In this document: positions 35,491 through 46,200 of the stretch, piece after piece | How the letters are laid out: each line of letters starts with the position of its first letter | How positions within the stretch are numbered: the stretch's first letter is position 1 | NCBI GenBank assembly: GCA_046336655.1 | Contig: JBKDGH010000010.1 | Coordinates: 62,001 to 126,000 of the forward strand | Reading direction: 5' to 3' | Source of the DNA: CANGTU01 sp046336655 | GTDB lineage: Bacteria; Bacteroidota; Bacteroidia; Flavobacteriales_D; Sanyastnellaceae | DNA: 64,000 bases | Made by a program: the position numbers and the translations under genes | The notes under the pieces: model-generated | Database searches by the model: none | The model's input: the letters and a program-made list of their open reading frames with translations, nothing else | Told to the model about the DNA's origin: nothing

Positions 35491-37080
35491 TTAGTCCTCA
35501 GGAGTAGTCACGTCCACCGGAATGCGCTCATCGCGATTGGCAACTTCCCAGGCTGTGTGAAAAATCAGCCGTCCTATCCGGGCCATTTTTTCATACCTGA
35601 TTTTTTCGGCGTCATCACCCGGACGGTGGTAATCCTCATGCACACCACTAAAGTAAAAAATCACGGGAATATTCCTGCGGGCAAAGTTGTAGTGATCGGA
35701 ACGGTAGTAGAACCGGTTGGGGTCATTCGGGTCATTAAACGTGTAATCCAACTCCAGCTGAGTATGTGTTGCATTGGCCTCCTCCGAGATGCGGTGAAGC
35801 TGCGTGCTGAGCTTGTCTGAACCTATGAGATAGACGTAGTTTTCATTATCTGCATGTTCCTCATCCACCCGTCCGATCATATCAATATTCAGATTACACA
35901 CGGTGCCCTCCAGCGGATGTGTGGGAAATTCAGTATACCACTCACTGCCCAGCAGACCTTTTTCTTCTCCGCTTACATGCAAAATCATGACACTTCTCCT
36001 CGGGCCCACGCCGGCTTGTTTGGCCTCCAACAATGCTTCTGCAAGTTCCATGGCAGTCACTGTTCCTGATCCGTCATCATCCGCTCCGTTATGGATTTCA
36101 CCATTGATCACTCCTACATGATCATAATGAGCGGATATAACCACCACCTCATCCCGCAGCTGTTCATCCGTGCCTTCAATCAATGCAATCACATTGTGCG
36201 AAACCATACGGTCTGCGCTTATTCTTACCGCCACTTTTCCGCTGAGTGTGCCGGCTTTCACTGCTGCCTTTCCATTCTTATTCCACTTTTCGGCGAGCAC
36301 ACTGAGGTTCTTCTTGAACAGCTTCTGAACAATGGCATCTCCGACCCTGGGTGAAACGAAAAAGAACGGAAGCGCATTCTCGTTGACCTCCTCCATTCCC
36401 TCGGGATAATCCAGACTCAGCCGCGGAGATTCCAGCCAAAAACGAACTCTTGGAATAAATCGGTCATAGTCCTGTTGGACTATAATCAAGGCGCGGGCTC
36501 CGCGTGCCTCAGCTGCATCAATCTTCATTCCCGGATCGTTGGACCATTCCCCGGATTCTTTGTCTCCTGATAACACGAATGTTCCATCCTTCGATCTTGG
36601 TTCACCGGAAAGGCAAATAACCACTTTACCCTGTACCGACATTTTTGAAGAATAATCTGAATACTTGTTATCGTCTATTCCATAACCCACAAAGACTACA
36701 TCATTCAGTAGCAGATCGGATTCTTTGTTCCCCGTGAAAAAGTAGAAGTCATCAATGAACTTGTACTGCGCTCCTTCCAGGTCGAGAAACGATTCTATGA
36801 TGCGCTCCTGCTTCAAAGGAAACTCCTGAAGATAGGATCCCTGATTACCACCCGGGATACCGAGAGTGCGGTAATATTCTAACAGAAACTCTGCTGCCTT
36901 AAGCTGACCGGGCTTCCCCGTTTCTCTGCCTTCAAATTCATCGGCAGCAATAATCGTGAGGTGCTCACGCAGTTCTTCCGCTGTAATTCCCGCTGCATAT
37001 TTTTCTGCAGGATGTTGCGCATAAGCCTGATTCACGTGAAAAATCAGCACTACCGCCAACCAAACAATGCCACTTCTCAT
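35491..37080 (-). CDS. M28-family zinc aminopeptidase with PA domain, exported
   Basis: A 529-residue peptidase with a signal peptide (IVWLAVVLIFHVNQAYAQ). A protease-associated (PA) insert covers about residues 125-285, and the M28 catalytic domain follows: H318 in VISAHYDHVG, D334 in GADDDGSGT, E372/E373 in SGEEKGLLGS, D400 in NIDMIG and H463 in YRSDHYNFAR match the two-zinc site of leucyl/glutamate aminopeptidases. It is likely periplasmic or surface-bound and removes N-terminal residues from peptides. The ATG at 37080 overlaps the rpiB stop in ATGA; a TTG two codons earlier is less likely. Confidence 0.92.
   Translation of the reverse strand: MRSGIVWLAVVLIFHVNQAYAQHPAEKYAAGITAEELREHLTIIAADEFEGRETGKPGQLKAAEFLLEYYRTLGIPGGNQGSYLQEFPLKQERIIESFLDLEGAQYKFIDDFYFFTGNKESDLLLNDVVFVGYGIDDNKYSDYSSKMSVQGKVVICLSGEPRSKDGTFVLSGDKESGEWSNDPGMKIDAAEARGARALIIVQQDYDRFIPRVRFWLESPRLSLDYPEGMEEVNENALPFFFVSPRVGDAIVQKLFKKNLSVLAEKWNKNGKAAVKAGTLSGKVAVRISADRMVSHNVIALIEGTDEQLRDEVVVISAHYDHVGVINGEIHNGADDDGSGTVTAMELAEALLEAKQAGVGPRRSVMILHVSGEEKGLLGSEWYTEFPTHPLEGTVCNLNIDMIGRVDEEHADNENYVYLIGSDKLSTQLHRISEEANATHTQLELDYTFNDPNDPNRFYYRSDHYNFARRNIPVIFYFSGVHEDYHRPGDDAEKIRYEKMARIGRLIFHTAWEVANRDERIPVDVTTPED
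37028..37043. other. Degenerate parS-like site in the signal-peptide region of the M28 gene
   Basis: TGATTCACGTGAAAAA differs from TGTTNCACGTGNAACA at two positions, keeping the CACGTG core. Confidence 0.28.
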
Positions 37081-37499
37081 ACGCAAGAAATCTTATTGAC
37101 TCTGTTTTGATGCCTTCCGCCTTCAAACGGTGTGGACAGAAATGCCTGAACCATTTCAAGGGCTAGCTCCTTACTGACAAAGCGCGCTGGTATGCAAATG
37201 ATGTTCGCATCATTGTGTTGTCTCGCAAGCCTCGCAATCTCCGGCGTCCAGCACAATGCCGCACGGATTCCCTGGTGTTTGTTCGCTGTAATACACACTC
37301 CGTTGGCCGATCCGCAGATCAATATGCCCATGCCCGTTCCTTCTTCTACTGCCAATGCCACCGGATGTGCGAAATCCGGATAATCCACGCTTTCACCTGA
37401 ATACGTTCCGTGATCCTGAATGTCGTATTCGCTGAGCTGCCCGATAAGCCATGCCTTGAGCTCAAAACCAGCGTGATCCCCCCCTATCTGTACGTGCAT
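37077..37499 (-). CDS. rpiB: Ribose-5-phosphate isomerase B
   Basis: A 140-residue RpiB that interconverts ribose 5-phosphate and ribulose 5-phosphate in the pentose phosphate pathway. GGDHAGFELKAWL near the start, the active-site cysteine C62 in ICGSANGVCITANKHQGIRAA and the conserved RQHNDANI (H95) are present. Its stop overlaps the peptidase start (ATGA), an odd pairing of a metabolic and an exported enzyme that is probably only genomic packing. A 496-base gap precedes it. Confidence 0.93.
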   Translation of the reverse strand: MHVQIGGDHAGFELKAWLIGQLSEYDIQDHGTYSGESVDYPDFAHPVALAVEEGTGMGILICGSANGVCITANKHQGIRAALCWTPEIARLARQHNDANIICIPARFVSKELALEMVQAFLSTPFEGGRHQNRVNKISCV

Positions 37500-37995
37500 A
37501 CGTGGTATGAAATTAGTGTCGGCCTAAAGATAATGGCATTCCTCCTGGCAAAAGAAGCCATTCATACCAACTAACTCTTTTTAGATCAGTGCACTATGAT
37601 TCACGTGAAAACCAACTAACAGCAAATTCCGAAAAACGCTCATATCCGGTTGACAATTTTCAAGCAACTTCGTTTGCTATTCACATAACAATGATGCAAT
37701 AGAAAATGTCCATACTCATTCCTATTCGGATAGCATGCGAATATTCCCGCATTTCACACAGCGATATGCACAAATTAACACACCCTAACCCATACTTTTT
37801 ATGCTGCCCCTGGTTTATCCCTATATTGTGAACATCTACGCAACCTGCTCGATGCCAATGGACATTGATTCTCATAACCTGTTCACATTACCTGATCCGC
37901 GGTGTATAACTCCAAATGTCAAGGAAATCACACCTCCCATTACGAACACTATCAACACCCCTATATCATACTACTATTCTCTTTTAAAAAGGAAT
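37500..37995. other. AT-rich intergenic region between rpiB and the MORN-kinase operon
   Basis: This 496-base gap, the longest in the window, is visibly richer in A/T than the genes around it. It holds a degenerate parS-like site at 37597 and a small hairpin (AATGGC 37533-37538 with GCCATT 37557-37562) in the rpiB leader. TTGAC 37650-37654 with TTCGTTTG 37669-37676 could be a weak plus-strand promoter. An in-frame extension of the next gene into 37801-37995 gives unlike-protein sequence and is not accepted. Confidence 0.5.
37597..37612. other. Degenerate parS-like site upstream of rpiB
   Basis: TGATTCACGTGAAAAC repeats the first 15 bases of the site at 37028 and differs from the parS consensus at three positions. 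Confidence 0.28.
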
Positions 37996-39558
37996 ATGAT
38001 TAGTATATGTAAACAACTAAATCCTGTCAGTTCCGGTTTTGTCCGACTGTGTGGGTTGACCTTTGCGGCATGGTTGATTCTTACTCCGGTTGGCGCTCAG
38101 GATGGATTTACTCGGTTCTACTATCCCGATGGCAGCGTATCCAGTGAAGGTAGTATGCGAAGCGGTCGTCCGGACGGATACTGGAAAACATATTATCCCG
38201 GCGGGATACTCAAGTCTGAGGGCAATAGACTGAACTTTATGCTTGATTCGGTCTGGGTCTTTTACCGGGAGGACGGGACGGCGGAGCGAAGCATCACCTA
38301 CCGCAATGATGTAAAGAACGGAATCGAAAAGACCTATGATCTCGCAGGCAAGATATCTGAGGAATTTACCAATGAAAACAATATCCGGCAGGGCCCGGCC
38401 CGGGCGTTTTATCCGAGCGGAGAACTCTGGAAAACATGGCAGTTTGTAAATAACAAAGAAGAAGGTAAGCTGACCGAATATGCCAGGGACGGGCGGGTGA
38501 TTACGCTTATCACGTATCGGAACGGGTTCATCTATGCGTCGGAGAAGGTTAACCGCTACGATGAGTCAGGGCAGCGAACAGGTACATGGAAAGACCTTTA
38601 TCCGAATCAGCAGATCAAAGAAGAAGGCAACTGGACATCAGGAAAACGCAATGGGGTATTCAAGTTTTACGACCGAAAGGGATTTCTCGAAAAGATTGAG
38701 AAATATGTGAATGGAGAGTTAGCGACTGATGTTACTGATGACACTTCTATTCTCGATATCCGCCGGGAATACGATGAAAACGGACGGGTGCGCAGTGTAG
38801 GTAGCTACCGCGAAGGAAAGAAACACGGTACCTTCAGAAAGTATGATGAGAACGGAAAGGAAATCGCTGCCGAATTGTATGAGGCGGATGTAGTTACCGG
38901 AACCGGACGGGTGGATTCGCTGAACAGAAGACAAGGGCCGTGGAAGCTCTTTTATTCCGATGGTAAATTGCGCGCTGAAGGATCATACATCAATGGCCTG
39001 AGGGAAGGTGCCTGGACGTTCTTTTTCTCCTCGGGAAAGGTGGAGCAAAAGGGTTCATACAAAGAAGATCTTCCTACCGGACAATGGAATTGGTTCTACC
39101 GCGACGGGTTATTGCACCGTGATGAGACCTATCGAAGAGGAAAAGAAGACGGTCACGCTGTGGAATATGATTCGCTGGGAATTGTGATTAATGAAGGTGA
39201 TTTCGTGGATGGATTGAAATCAGGCCAGTGGAAACTTACTATTAATGACCATACAGAGCAGGGTGAGTATGTGGATGGAGAGCGAAATGGCATTTGGGTG
39301 TGGTATTTTGAAAACGGAAACAAAGCATTTGAAGGAGAATACGCGTTAGGCATTCCGGTCGGTAAGCACAAATACTGGCATCATAACGGGGTGGTGAAAA
39401 TGAAAGGAGCATACGAAGCAGGGGAACTCGACGGGGAATGGCAATACTTTGATGAAACCGGAATGCTCATAGTTGAAACTGAATATGATCAGGGGCGTGC
39501 TGTGCGGATCAACGGACAAAAAATCAAGCTTCCGGCAAGTCGGAATGAACAGGAATGA
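37996..39558 (+). CDS. Exported MORN/YwqK-type repeat protein
   Basis: A 520-residue protein with a signal peptide (FVRLCGLTFAAWLILTPVGAQ) followed by some 17 repeats of roughly 23 residues with the pattern G-x-W/F-x-x-Y-x-x-x-G-x-x-x-x-E-G-x-Y-x-x-G, as in YwqK and MORN-variant repeats (for example REGAWTFFFSSGKVEQKGSY and PTGQWNWFYRDGLLHRDETY). Such repeats form elongated beta-hairpin arrays; function is not known. The ATG at 37996 follows AAAAAGGA, a good ribosome-binding site, and is chosen over an ATG at 37801. It overlaps the downstream kinase gene in ATGA, so it may act as an exported partner of that signalling pair. Confidence 0.8.
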   Translation: MISICKQLNPVSSGFVRLCGLTFAAWLILTPVGAQDGFTRFYYPDGSVSSEGSMRSGRPDGYWKTYYPGGILKSEGNRLNFMLDSVWVFYREDGTAERSITYRNDVKNGIEKTYDLAGKISEEFTNENNIRQGPARAFYPSGELWKTWQFVNNKEEGKLTEYARDGRVITLITYRNGFIYASEKVNRYDESGQRTGTWKDLYPNQQIKEEGNWTSGKRNGVFKFYDRKGFLEKIEKYVNGELATDVTDDTSILDIRREYDENGRVRSVGSYREGKKHGTFRKYDENGKEIAAELYEADVVTGTGRVDSLNRRQGPWKLFYSDGKLRAEGSYINGLREGAWTFFFSSGKVEQKGSYKEDLPTGQWNWFYRDGLLHRDETYRRGKEDGHAVEYDSLGIVINEGDFVDGLKSGQWKLTINDHTEQGEYVDGERNGIWVWYFENGNKAFEGEYALGIPVGKHKYWHHNGVVKMKGAYEAGELDGEWQYFDETGMLIVETEYDQGRAVRINGQKIKLPASRNEQE

Positions 39559-42470
39559 GCGACATGCTTTCAAAAATCCGGAAGAACAGTGAGGATATTT
39601 TGGCGGTGGTCAATCTGCCCGGATTTGACGTGGTTGAAGGCAGTGAGCGGTTTTTTTCCACCTGTGCGGTGAGCGCGGAATATGCGGCTGGCAAGTCGTT
39701 GTTCAGTTTACTGGGTATGGATGTGGAGGAATCTGAACGTGCGCGCATAGCCTCTGAGCTGCAACACTCAGGTATTGCCACACGTTCATTGACTGAATTG
39801 GTCAGGCTTGAGTTTTTTGCAATGTACACAGCCAATCACGAGCGTGCTCTGGTGCGCCTTTCGGGAGTAGAAGAGAACTCTGCGGAGAAGCGTTTCAGAA
39901 CACTGATTGATAATAACGTTGCAGGCATTTTTCAAAGCAGCCTCGAAGGCATTTTACTGGATTGCAATCAGGCTTTCTGTGACATGCTTGGTTATGAAGG
40001 TCGAGAGGAAATGACGGGTATGGACACTGCCGCGTTGTACTTCACGAATGAATCGCGCAGCGGATTCATCGCAGAATTGCGCGGGAAAGGCAGACTGATC
40101 AACTACGAAATTGAGCTTCGCAGAAAGGATGGATCACAGATATTCTGTCTGGAGAATACGCACCTCCAGGTCAATGAGCTGGGAAAAGAAACAATTAATG
40201 GAACAATCGTAGATATTACTGCGCAAAAGAGAGCGGAGGATGCGATTGCAGAAAGTGAAGAGCGTTTTGCCACACTTGCTTCAGTTTCTCATGAAGCGGT
40301 TGTGTTTCTGGATAACAATGAAATCGTGGATTGCAACGAGCAGTTTGTGAATCTGTTCGGATACATGACTCCAAAGGAAGTGATTGGTAAACTGATTACT
40401 GAGTTTATCACCGCCCAGGACGTCCGCAAGCTCACAATGGCCATGGATATTTCGAGTGCGAACAAGCTTGAATTGCGTTGTTTTACACGCGAGTCTAAGC
40501 TGCTTGTGCTTGAATCATCTGGTATCGATATGCGCATCCGTGGAAGATCGCGGCGGGTTTTTGTAATGGCGGATATTACTTCCCGGAAGAAGACTGAGTT
40601 TGCACTGGAGCAAACAGTATTGCGACTGCGCAACGTATTAGAAAACGCACCCAATGCCATTGTGATCACAACAGGCGGAAGAATCCGCTACTCCAACCAG
40701 GCGGCGCTTACCCTCATAGGATTCGAGGATGAAGATGATTTGTACGATCGCGAATTTTTGAGATATATCGCGCCTGAGTATGCGGCGGAAATTCTGGAAG
40801 ATATGCACACTGTATCTCAGGGCGGTGAGGCAGACTATAAAGAAATCCGAATCTCGAGAAACGATGGATCACAGGTCGATATAGGACTGAAATCTACACT
40901 TACAGTGTTCGAGAACAAGCCGTCGATTCAGATTTCAATCACTGATATCAGTGAGCGTGTAAAACTTGTTCAGGAGCAAATGCGCACGCGGATTGTGGAA
41001 GAGATCAACGTTGTACTCAAACACGAAATCGAAGAGCATAAGGATACTCAGTTGAAGCTGCTGGAGCAGGAGAAATACACGCGAAGCCTGATTGATAGCT
41101 CGCTGGATATGATTGTGGCATGTGATACGGATTTCCGTATCACAGAATTCAACAAAGCAGCCGAAGAGGAGTATGGCAGGAAGCGCAGTGATATGATTAA
41201 GGAGGATATTGCGTTGCTGTTTGCCTCCCCGTCTGATGCGGATGCATTCAAAGAGGCCCTGGAAAAAAACAAGGAGTTTTTTGGGGAATTGATGAACCAG
41301 AGAAAAGGCGGTAAACAATTTCACGGCCTGATGTCTATGAACGTGATCCGGAACAGTGGCGGTAAAGCAAGAGGCTATATCGGAATTCTGCGAGACATCA
41401 CTGACTTCCGGGCCAATGAACGCAAGGCCCTCGAACAAAAGGCTAAACTGGAGTCCATTTTTAATAGTACCGAAAACCTTATGATGTGGACCATGGACAG
41501 GCATTGCAGATTGACTTCCATGAACGCTAACTTTCATCGATGGGCGAAGCAGATATTAGGAAAGAAAGTGAAGCCAGGTGATGATGTATCGGAACTGTTG
41601 CGTACCAACATTGACAATAATGTCTATCAGGGACAGCTCGAGGCATTTGAAATAGCCTTTGAAGGACGTCCACAGCAGTTTGAACTGGCGCTCCGACCTC
41701 ACGATGGGGAGGTGATCTGGCTGGAGACGTTTGTAAATCCCGTATACGTGGATGATAAGCAGGAGGAAGTGTCCTGTCTGGTATATGACACCACCGATCG
41801 CAAGCAGATAGAAAAGCGAATCCGCGACTCACTGAAGGAAAAGGAAGTACTCCTCCAGGAGATCCACCACAGGGTGAAAAACAACCTGCAAGTAATCAGC
41901 AGCATTCTCAATCTGCAAGCGTCATACGTGACCGACGACAAAACGCTCGATATTCTTGAGGAAAGCCAGAACAGAATAAAAAGCATGTCGTTCATACATG
42001 AGACACTTTATCGGACGACCGATTTCAGCAGTATCAACTTTTCAGAATACCTCCGCACACTGGCCTATAACCTCATTCAGAGCTATCGTCTGAAGAAATA
42101 CAGCGTGAGGCTGCATCCAAACCTGGATGATATAGCAGTGCATATCGATCAGGCCATACCATGCGGACTTATTGTGAATGAACTCATCAGCAATGCGCTG
42201 AAGTATGCTTTTCCGGAAGGCACAGAAGGAAATCTCCGTCTGGACCTTCATAAGAAGAAGGATACGCTGACCCTCCGAATCGCCGATGATGGAGTCGGGT
42301 TACCCAGCAATTTCAGGTATGACAAAACGGATTCGCTCGGGGTTCAGCTGGTCTACACCCTTACCGAACAACTGGACGGCACCATTGAGGTCAACAGCCA
42401 GCCTGGAAAGGGCACGGAGTTTATCATTACTTTTGATTTGTTGAAACCTAAAGAGCACTCCGAAGAATAA
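39555..42470 (+). CDS. Multi-PAS sensor histidine kinase (HisKA_2 type)
   Basis: A 971-residue kinase without a clear membrane helix, so probably cytoplasmic. After an N-terminal region it carries at least four or five PAS domains (about 115-230, 235-350, 355-470, 515-635, 640-760), then a HisKA_2 dimerisation domain with phospho-acceptor H772 in EIHHRVKNNLQVISS, and a HATPase with N-box NELISNALKYAFPEG and G-box DDGVGLP and PGKGTEFIITF. The PAS modules suggest sensing of a small ligand, redox state or light. It overlaps the MORN gene by ATGA and the regulator gene by one base, so all three form one tightly coupled operon. Confidence 0.92.
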   Translation: MSDMLSKIRKNSEDILAVVNLPGFDVVEGSERFFSTCAVSAEYAAGKSLFSLLGMDVEESERARIASELQHSGIATRSLTELVRLEFFAMYTANHERALVRLSGVEENSAEKRFRTLIDNNVAGIFQSSLEGILLDCNQAFCDMLGYEGREEMTGMDTAALYFTNESRSGFIAELRGKGRLINYEIELRRKDGSQIFCLENTHLQVNELGKETINGTIVDITAQKRAEDAIAESEERFATLASVSHEAVVFLDNNEIVDCNEQFVNLFGYMTPKEVIGKLITEFITAQDVRKLTMAMDISSANKLELRCFTRESKLLVLESSGIDMRIRGRSRRVFVMADITSRKKTEFALEQTVLRLRNVLENAPNAIVITTGGRIRYSNQAALTLIGFEDEDDLYDREFLRYIAPEYAAEILEDMHTVSQGGEADYKEIRISRNDGSQVDIGLKSTLTVFENKPSIQISITDISERVKLVQEQMRTRIVEEINVVLKHEIEEHKDTQLKLLEQEKYTRSLIDSSLDMIVACDTDFRITEFNKAAEEEYGRKRSDMIKEDIALLFASPSDADAFKEALEKNKEFFGELMNQRKGGKQFHGLMSMNVIRNSGGKARGYIGILRDITDFRANERKALEQKAKLESIFNSTENLMMWTMDRHCRLTSMNANFHRWAKQILGKKVKPGDDVSELLRTNIDNNVYQGQLEAFEIAFEGRPQQFELALRPHDGEVIWLETFVNPVYVDDKQEEVSCLVYDTTDRKQIEKRIRDSLKEKEVLLQEIHHRVKNNLQVISSILNLQASYVTDDKTLDILEESQNRIKSMSFIHETLYRTTDFSSINFSEYLRTLAYNLIQSYRLKKYSVRLHPNLDDIAVHIDQAIPCGLIVNELISNALKYAFPEGTEGNLRLDLHKKKDTLTLRIADDGVGLPSNFRYDKTDSLGVQLVYTLTEQLDGTIEVNSQPGKGTEFIITFDLLKPKEHSEE

Positions 42471-43225
42471 TGGCTATACAAATTCTCGTCGTAGAAGACG
42501 AAAGCATCGTGAGAAAGGATATCGAGCGCAGCCTCATGCGGCTGGGATATCAGATTGCCGGACAGGCGGACACTGGCGAGAAGGCGATTGAAATTGCCGG
42601 GAAGACCAAGCCTGACATTGCGCTCATGGACATTATGCTCAAGGGTGATATGACTGGAATTGAGGCGGCCGAAATCATCAAAACACGGCAGGATATTCCG
42701 GTAATCTTTTTAACCGCTTACGCCGACGATGCCACACTGAGCAAAGCGAAAATCACAGAGCCGCACGGTTATATCCTGAAGCCGTTCAAGGAAGTGGATC
42801 TTCATACAACCATTGAAATGGCGCTGCACAAGCATAAGCGCGAACAGGAAATCAAAGTTGAAAATGAACTGCTGCGGTCGCTTACAAGCTATAAGGCCAC
42901 GGCGGAATACCTCTTCATCAAGCACCAGTCGCGGCTGATGAAAATCAATACCGCTGACGTGTACTACGTGGAAGCACTGAAGGATTATGTGCAGGTTATT
43001 ACCAAGGACCAGAAGTTCATCATACATACCACCATGAAGGATGTTGAGAAAAAACTCCCTTCCAAAGTGTTTCAACGGGTGCACCGCTCATTCATAGTTA
43101 ATATGGATAAAGTACTCTTCATTCAGGCTGGTGACCTTGTGATCGCCGACGGGGATGTGCAGAAGGAAATTCCGGTAGGAGGAAACTACCGCGATGAACT
43201 TTCCGAGCGCATCAACGTGCTTTGA
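42470..43225 (+). CDS. LytTR-type response regulator
   Basis: A 251-residue regulator: receiver domain 1-120 with acidic pocket D10/E11, phospho-acceptor D54 (LMDIMLKGDMTG) and switch segment ending in the K of YILKPF; then a linker and a C-terminal LytTR DNA-binding domain (about 150-250; DVYYVEALKDYVQVITKDQ, RVHRSFIVNMDKV). LytTR regulators bind direct repeats upstream of their targets. The start codon A is also the last base of the kinase stop. It is the likely output of the upstream kinase. Targets are unknown; no tested site is seen. Confidence 0.94.
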   Translation: MAIQILVVEDESIVRKDIERSLMRLGYQIAGQADTGEKAIEIAGKTKPDIALMDIMLKGDMTGIEAAEIIKTRQDIPVIFLTAYADDATLSKAKITEPHGYILKPFKEVDLHTTIEMALHKHKREQEIKVENELLRSLTSYKATAEYLFIKHQSRLMKINTADVYYVEALKDYVQVITKDQKFIIHTTMKDVEKKLPSKVFQRVHRSFIVNMDKVLFIQAGDLVIADGDVQKEIPVGGNYRDELSERINVL

Positions 43226-43237
43226 TCAGATACGATA

Positions 43238-46200
43238 TCACCGCAATAGCATGACCGTACCTTGCATCCGTTGGATTACCGGACTGTGTTCTGTGCGGTA
43301 GTCAATCTGCCAGTTGTACGCTCCGTCAGGAGACATTTCGCCCTCGTTGAGGTATTGTCCATTCCAGCAACCGTCGAGGTCATTGGTCTGATAAACAGTG
43401 TTTCCCCATCGGTTGAAAATCGTAAGCGAATAAAGAGTAGGCCGGAAACCGGACATGACTGGTTTGAAGCCTTCATTATGTCCGTTTCCATCGGGTGTAA
43501 AGGCATTGGGGATGTAAATCAACGCCTCTTCATTCACCCGGAAATTGCGCGTTGCGGTGTCAGCACAACCGAACGTGTTTTCTACGATTTGAGTGATTAG
43601 AAATTCATCCCAGATGGAATACTGATGCACTCCACTCGAAAACGAGGCAGTCGTACCGTCGCCGAAATGGTATTCCCAGGAATTCACATCGGCACTTGCC
43701 TGATTGACGATCTGCACAGTTGGGTTGGACATGAATGCCTCTTCACTCGCAAGGGAGAATCCTGCTTGCGGAACGGGGTACACGTGCACCGCCTGTTGCT
43801 CAGTGTATGAGTCGGAGCAGCCGGCTTCAGTAGTCACCACCAGCGTGACATCATACATTCCGGGGCCCGGGGCATAAACTGCAGAAGACGCAGAGCTGCT
43901 TACCAGTTGATCGTCGAAGTACCAGGCGTAGTTGACCAAATCTGAAGGCGCATCCACCTCACTCAGGTCGAGCAAGCCGATGGGAAGATTCCCACACACC
44001 GCATCCACATCCAGTACAAATGAAGACTGTGGAGTCGGATATACCATCACGTTCTGAGTAAGTGCAGTGGTGCAGCCAAGATTGGAAGTCACCGTGAGTG
44101 AAATGAGCTGATTACCTGCCGAAGCGAAAAGGTGATCAGCCTGTGCGCCTGTTTCGGTTATGCCGGAGTTGCCAAAGGCCCAGGTGTATCCCGTCACGCC
44201 ACCGTAATCAATGGATGCTATGCCCACGAAGATGATCTCTGCGCCGGCGCAGGCCGGACTATGAGTCATGGCCACAACTGGCGCAGGCCGAACAAGCACA
44301 TCCTGAGTGATTGAGGTATCACAACCGGTAGATGAGGTCACGGTAAGCGTCATTGCGGCATTGGTATTTTCAACGTACACATATTCAATCTGATCGCCGC
44401 TGCCTGCAGGACCGTCATTCGCTAACCACTCCCAAGAAACGATGTCGCCTGATTCAATGGTACTGGTTGAAGTAAACAGGGTGGGATCATTCTCGCACGC
44501 CACGGTGTATGTGAAGGCAGCCAGCGGAACGGATTCGATAGCGAAGGAACCGGATGAAGTGCTTACACAGCCCTGATCGCTGGTCATGGATACGGCATAA
44601 GGATAAGTGCCGGCACTGGCCATGAGCACATTGGCAGGATCAAAACCGGTGTGCAGAGAATCACCCAGATTCCAGATGATTTGTGAAATTGATCCGCTGG
44701 AGACGGTACTGGTGTTTACAATGTCGAGCGGCAGATCAAGGCACGTTGGATTGATGACCACGTCAATTTCCGGCGATGGGGTCACCATAATATCTGTGGT
44801 CGCCGTATTTACACAACCATTGGCGTCCTGATACACATATACCACAGGATACAATCCCTCGCCGCTGGCAGGATCGAAGCTCGTTGCCGGATTGCCCCCT
44901 ATGGTGTACAGTCCTCCGGCGGGTGTTCCGCCGTTCAGAATGATCGGGCCGGAATTGTCGCAGAGCGCTCCCGGATTCGTGAATTGCACCTCAGGCAGAG
45001 CGAAAATCTCAATGAGTTGTTCTGCGGTGCTTGAACATCCGTTAGCATCAGTGAAGTTATATTCTACCATGTAAACGCCCACTGCGGAAGACGGATTGAA
45101 TGTTGCGGCCGGTGTGCCGTCGATGCTGTAAAATCCGCCGTTTCCGGCAGGAGATCCACCATCGAGCAAGAATTCCGGCTGTCCCTGACATACGGATGCC
45201 GGTGCGCTTAATGTCACTACTGGAAGAGCATTGACCTGAATGGTGATTTCGTGCACACTTGTGCAATCCCCGTAATAACCGGTGAGTGTAAAGGTGTCAG
45301 TGCTTGGCGGAGTGAGTACAAACTCTCCCGCATTTCCGGTGGCTTGATAGGGCGTTCCGGATTCCCAGATGTGGGTATCTCCGTTGACTATAGTAATCGC
45401 AGTGCTTTCACCCGCACAAATCGTATCATTAAGTGTGAAGTTCAGACTGAACTGTTCCACTACAATGGGCTCAGCGCATTCGATGAGCACGTTGCAACCA
45501 TTGGGGTCGGTCATGATGAGCTGCGGGCAGTATGTTCCTGCCTCGAGGTAGGTATGCGAACTGACTGTGCTGCCCGACGGATCACCGTAACCATCATTGA
45601 AATCCCAGAAGTAGTTGAAGTAGGTGTCGTTCGGGTTGAACGCAGTCAGTGTGATGTCAAACGGAGCGCAGTTCACATCATCAAGATCGGCAGTGAATGG
45701 CCCGATCATTCCGGCGAAATTGAAAATGTCATTGACCACGATCGTGTCGGCGCATCCAGTGGAATTGGATGCGATGAGAGTCACATCATAAACCCCGAGC
45801 GGATATGTGTGATAAGCGACTTCTCCTGAACCGGTCTGACCATCTCCAAAATCCCAAAACAATTCATCGTAGGTTCCGGTGGTTGTGCTGGTAAAGGCCA
45901 CCCCATAGAGGCAGCTGTTAAAAGCACTTGAAAAAGTGAATGACGCTTCCGGAGTGAGCACATTCACTGCCGCAGGCACACAGGTTGTGCGGGCACAGCC
46001 TGATGCATTTACAGCAGTCAGACACACCTCGTACACACCGCTGTGAGCGTACACGTGGGCAGGATTGGCGTCAGTTGATGCGTTATTACTACCCGACAGC
46101 GGATCACCAAATGACCAGGCGTATGACAATGCGTTTCCTTCGGTCGTGTTGGTGAATTGCACGATGTCATCCGCACAGGTGTTAGGGCTGTTTACCGTGA

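Noticed and set aside
37801..37995. N-terminal extension of the MORN protein
   Set aside because: The added 65 residues are unlike any protein start, while the ATG at 37996 has a good ribosome-binding site and begins a signal peptide.
40935..41537. 200-codon minus-strand ORF inside the histidine kinase gene
   Set aside because: Shadow frame; the PAS/kinase reading is unmistakable.
45251..45829. 192-codon plus-strand ORF inside the PKD gene
   Set aside because: Antisense to the repeat array, whose periodicity also produces other such frames.
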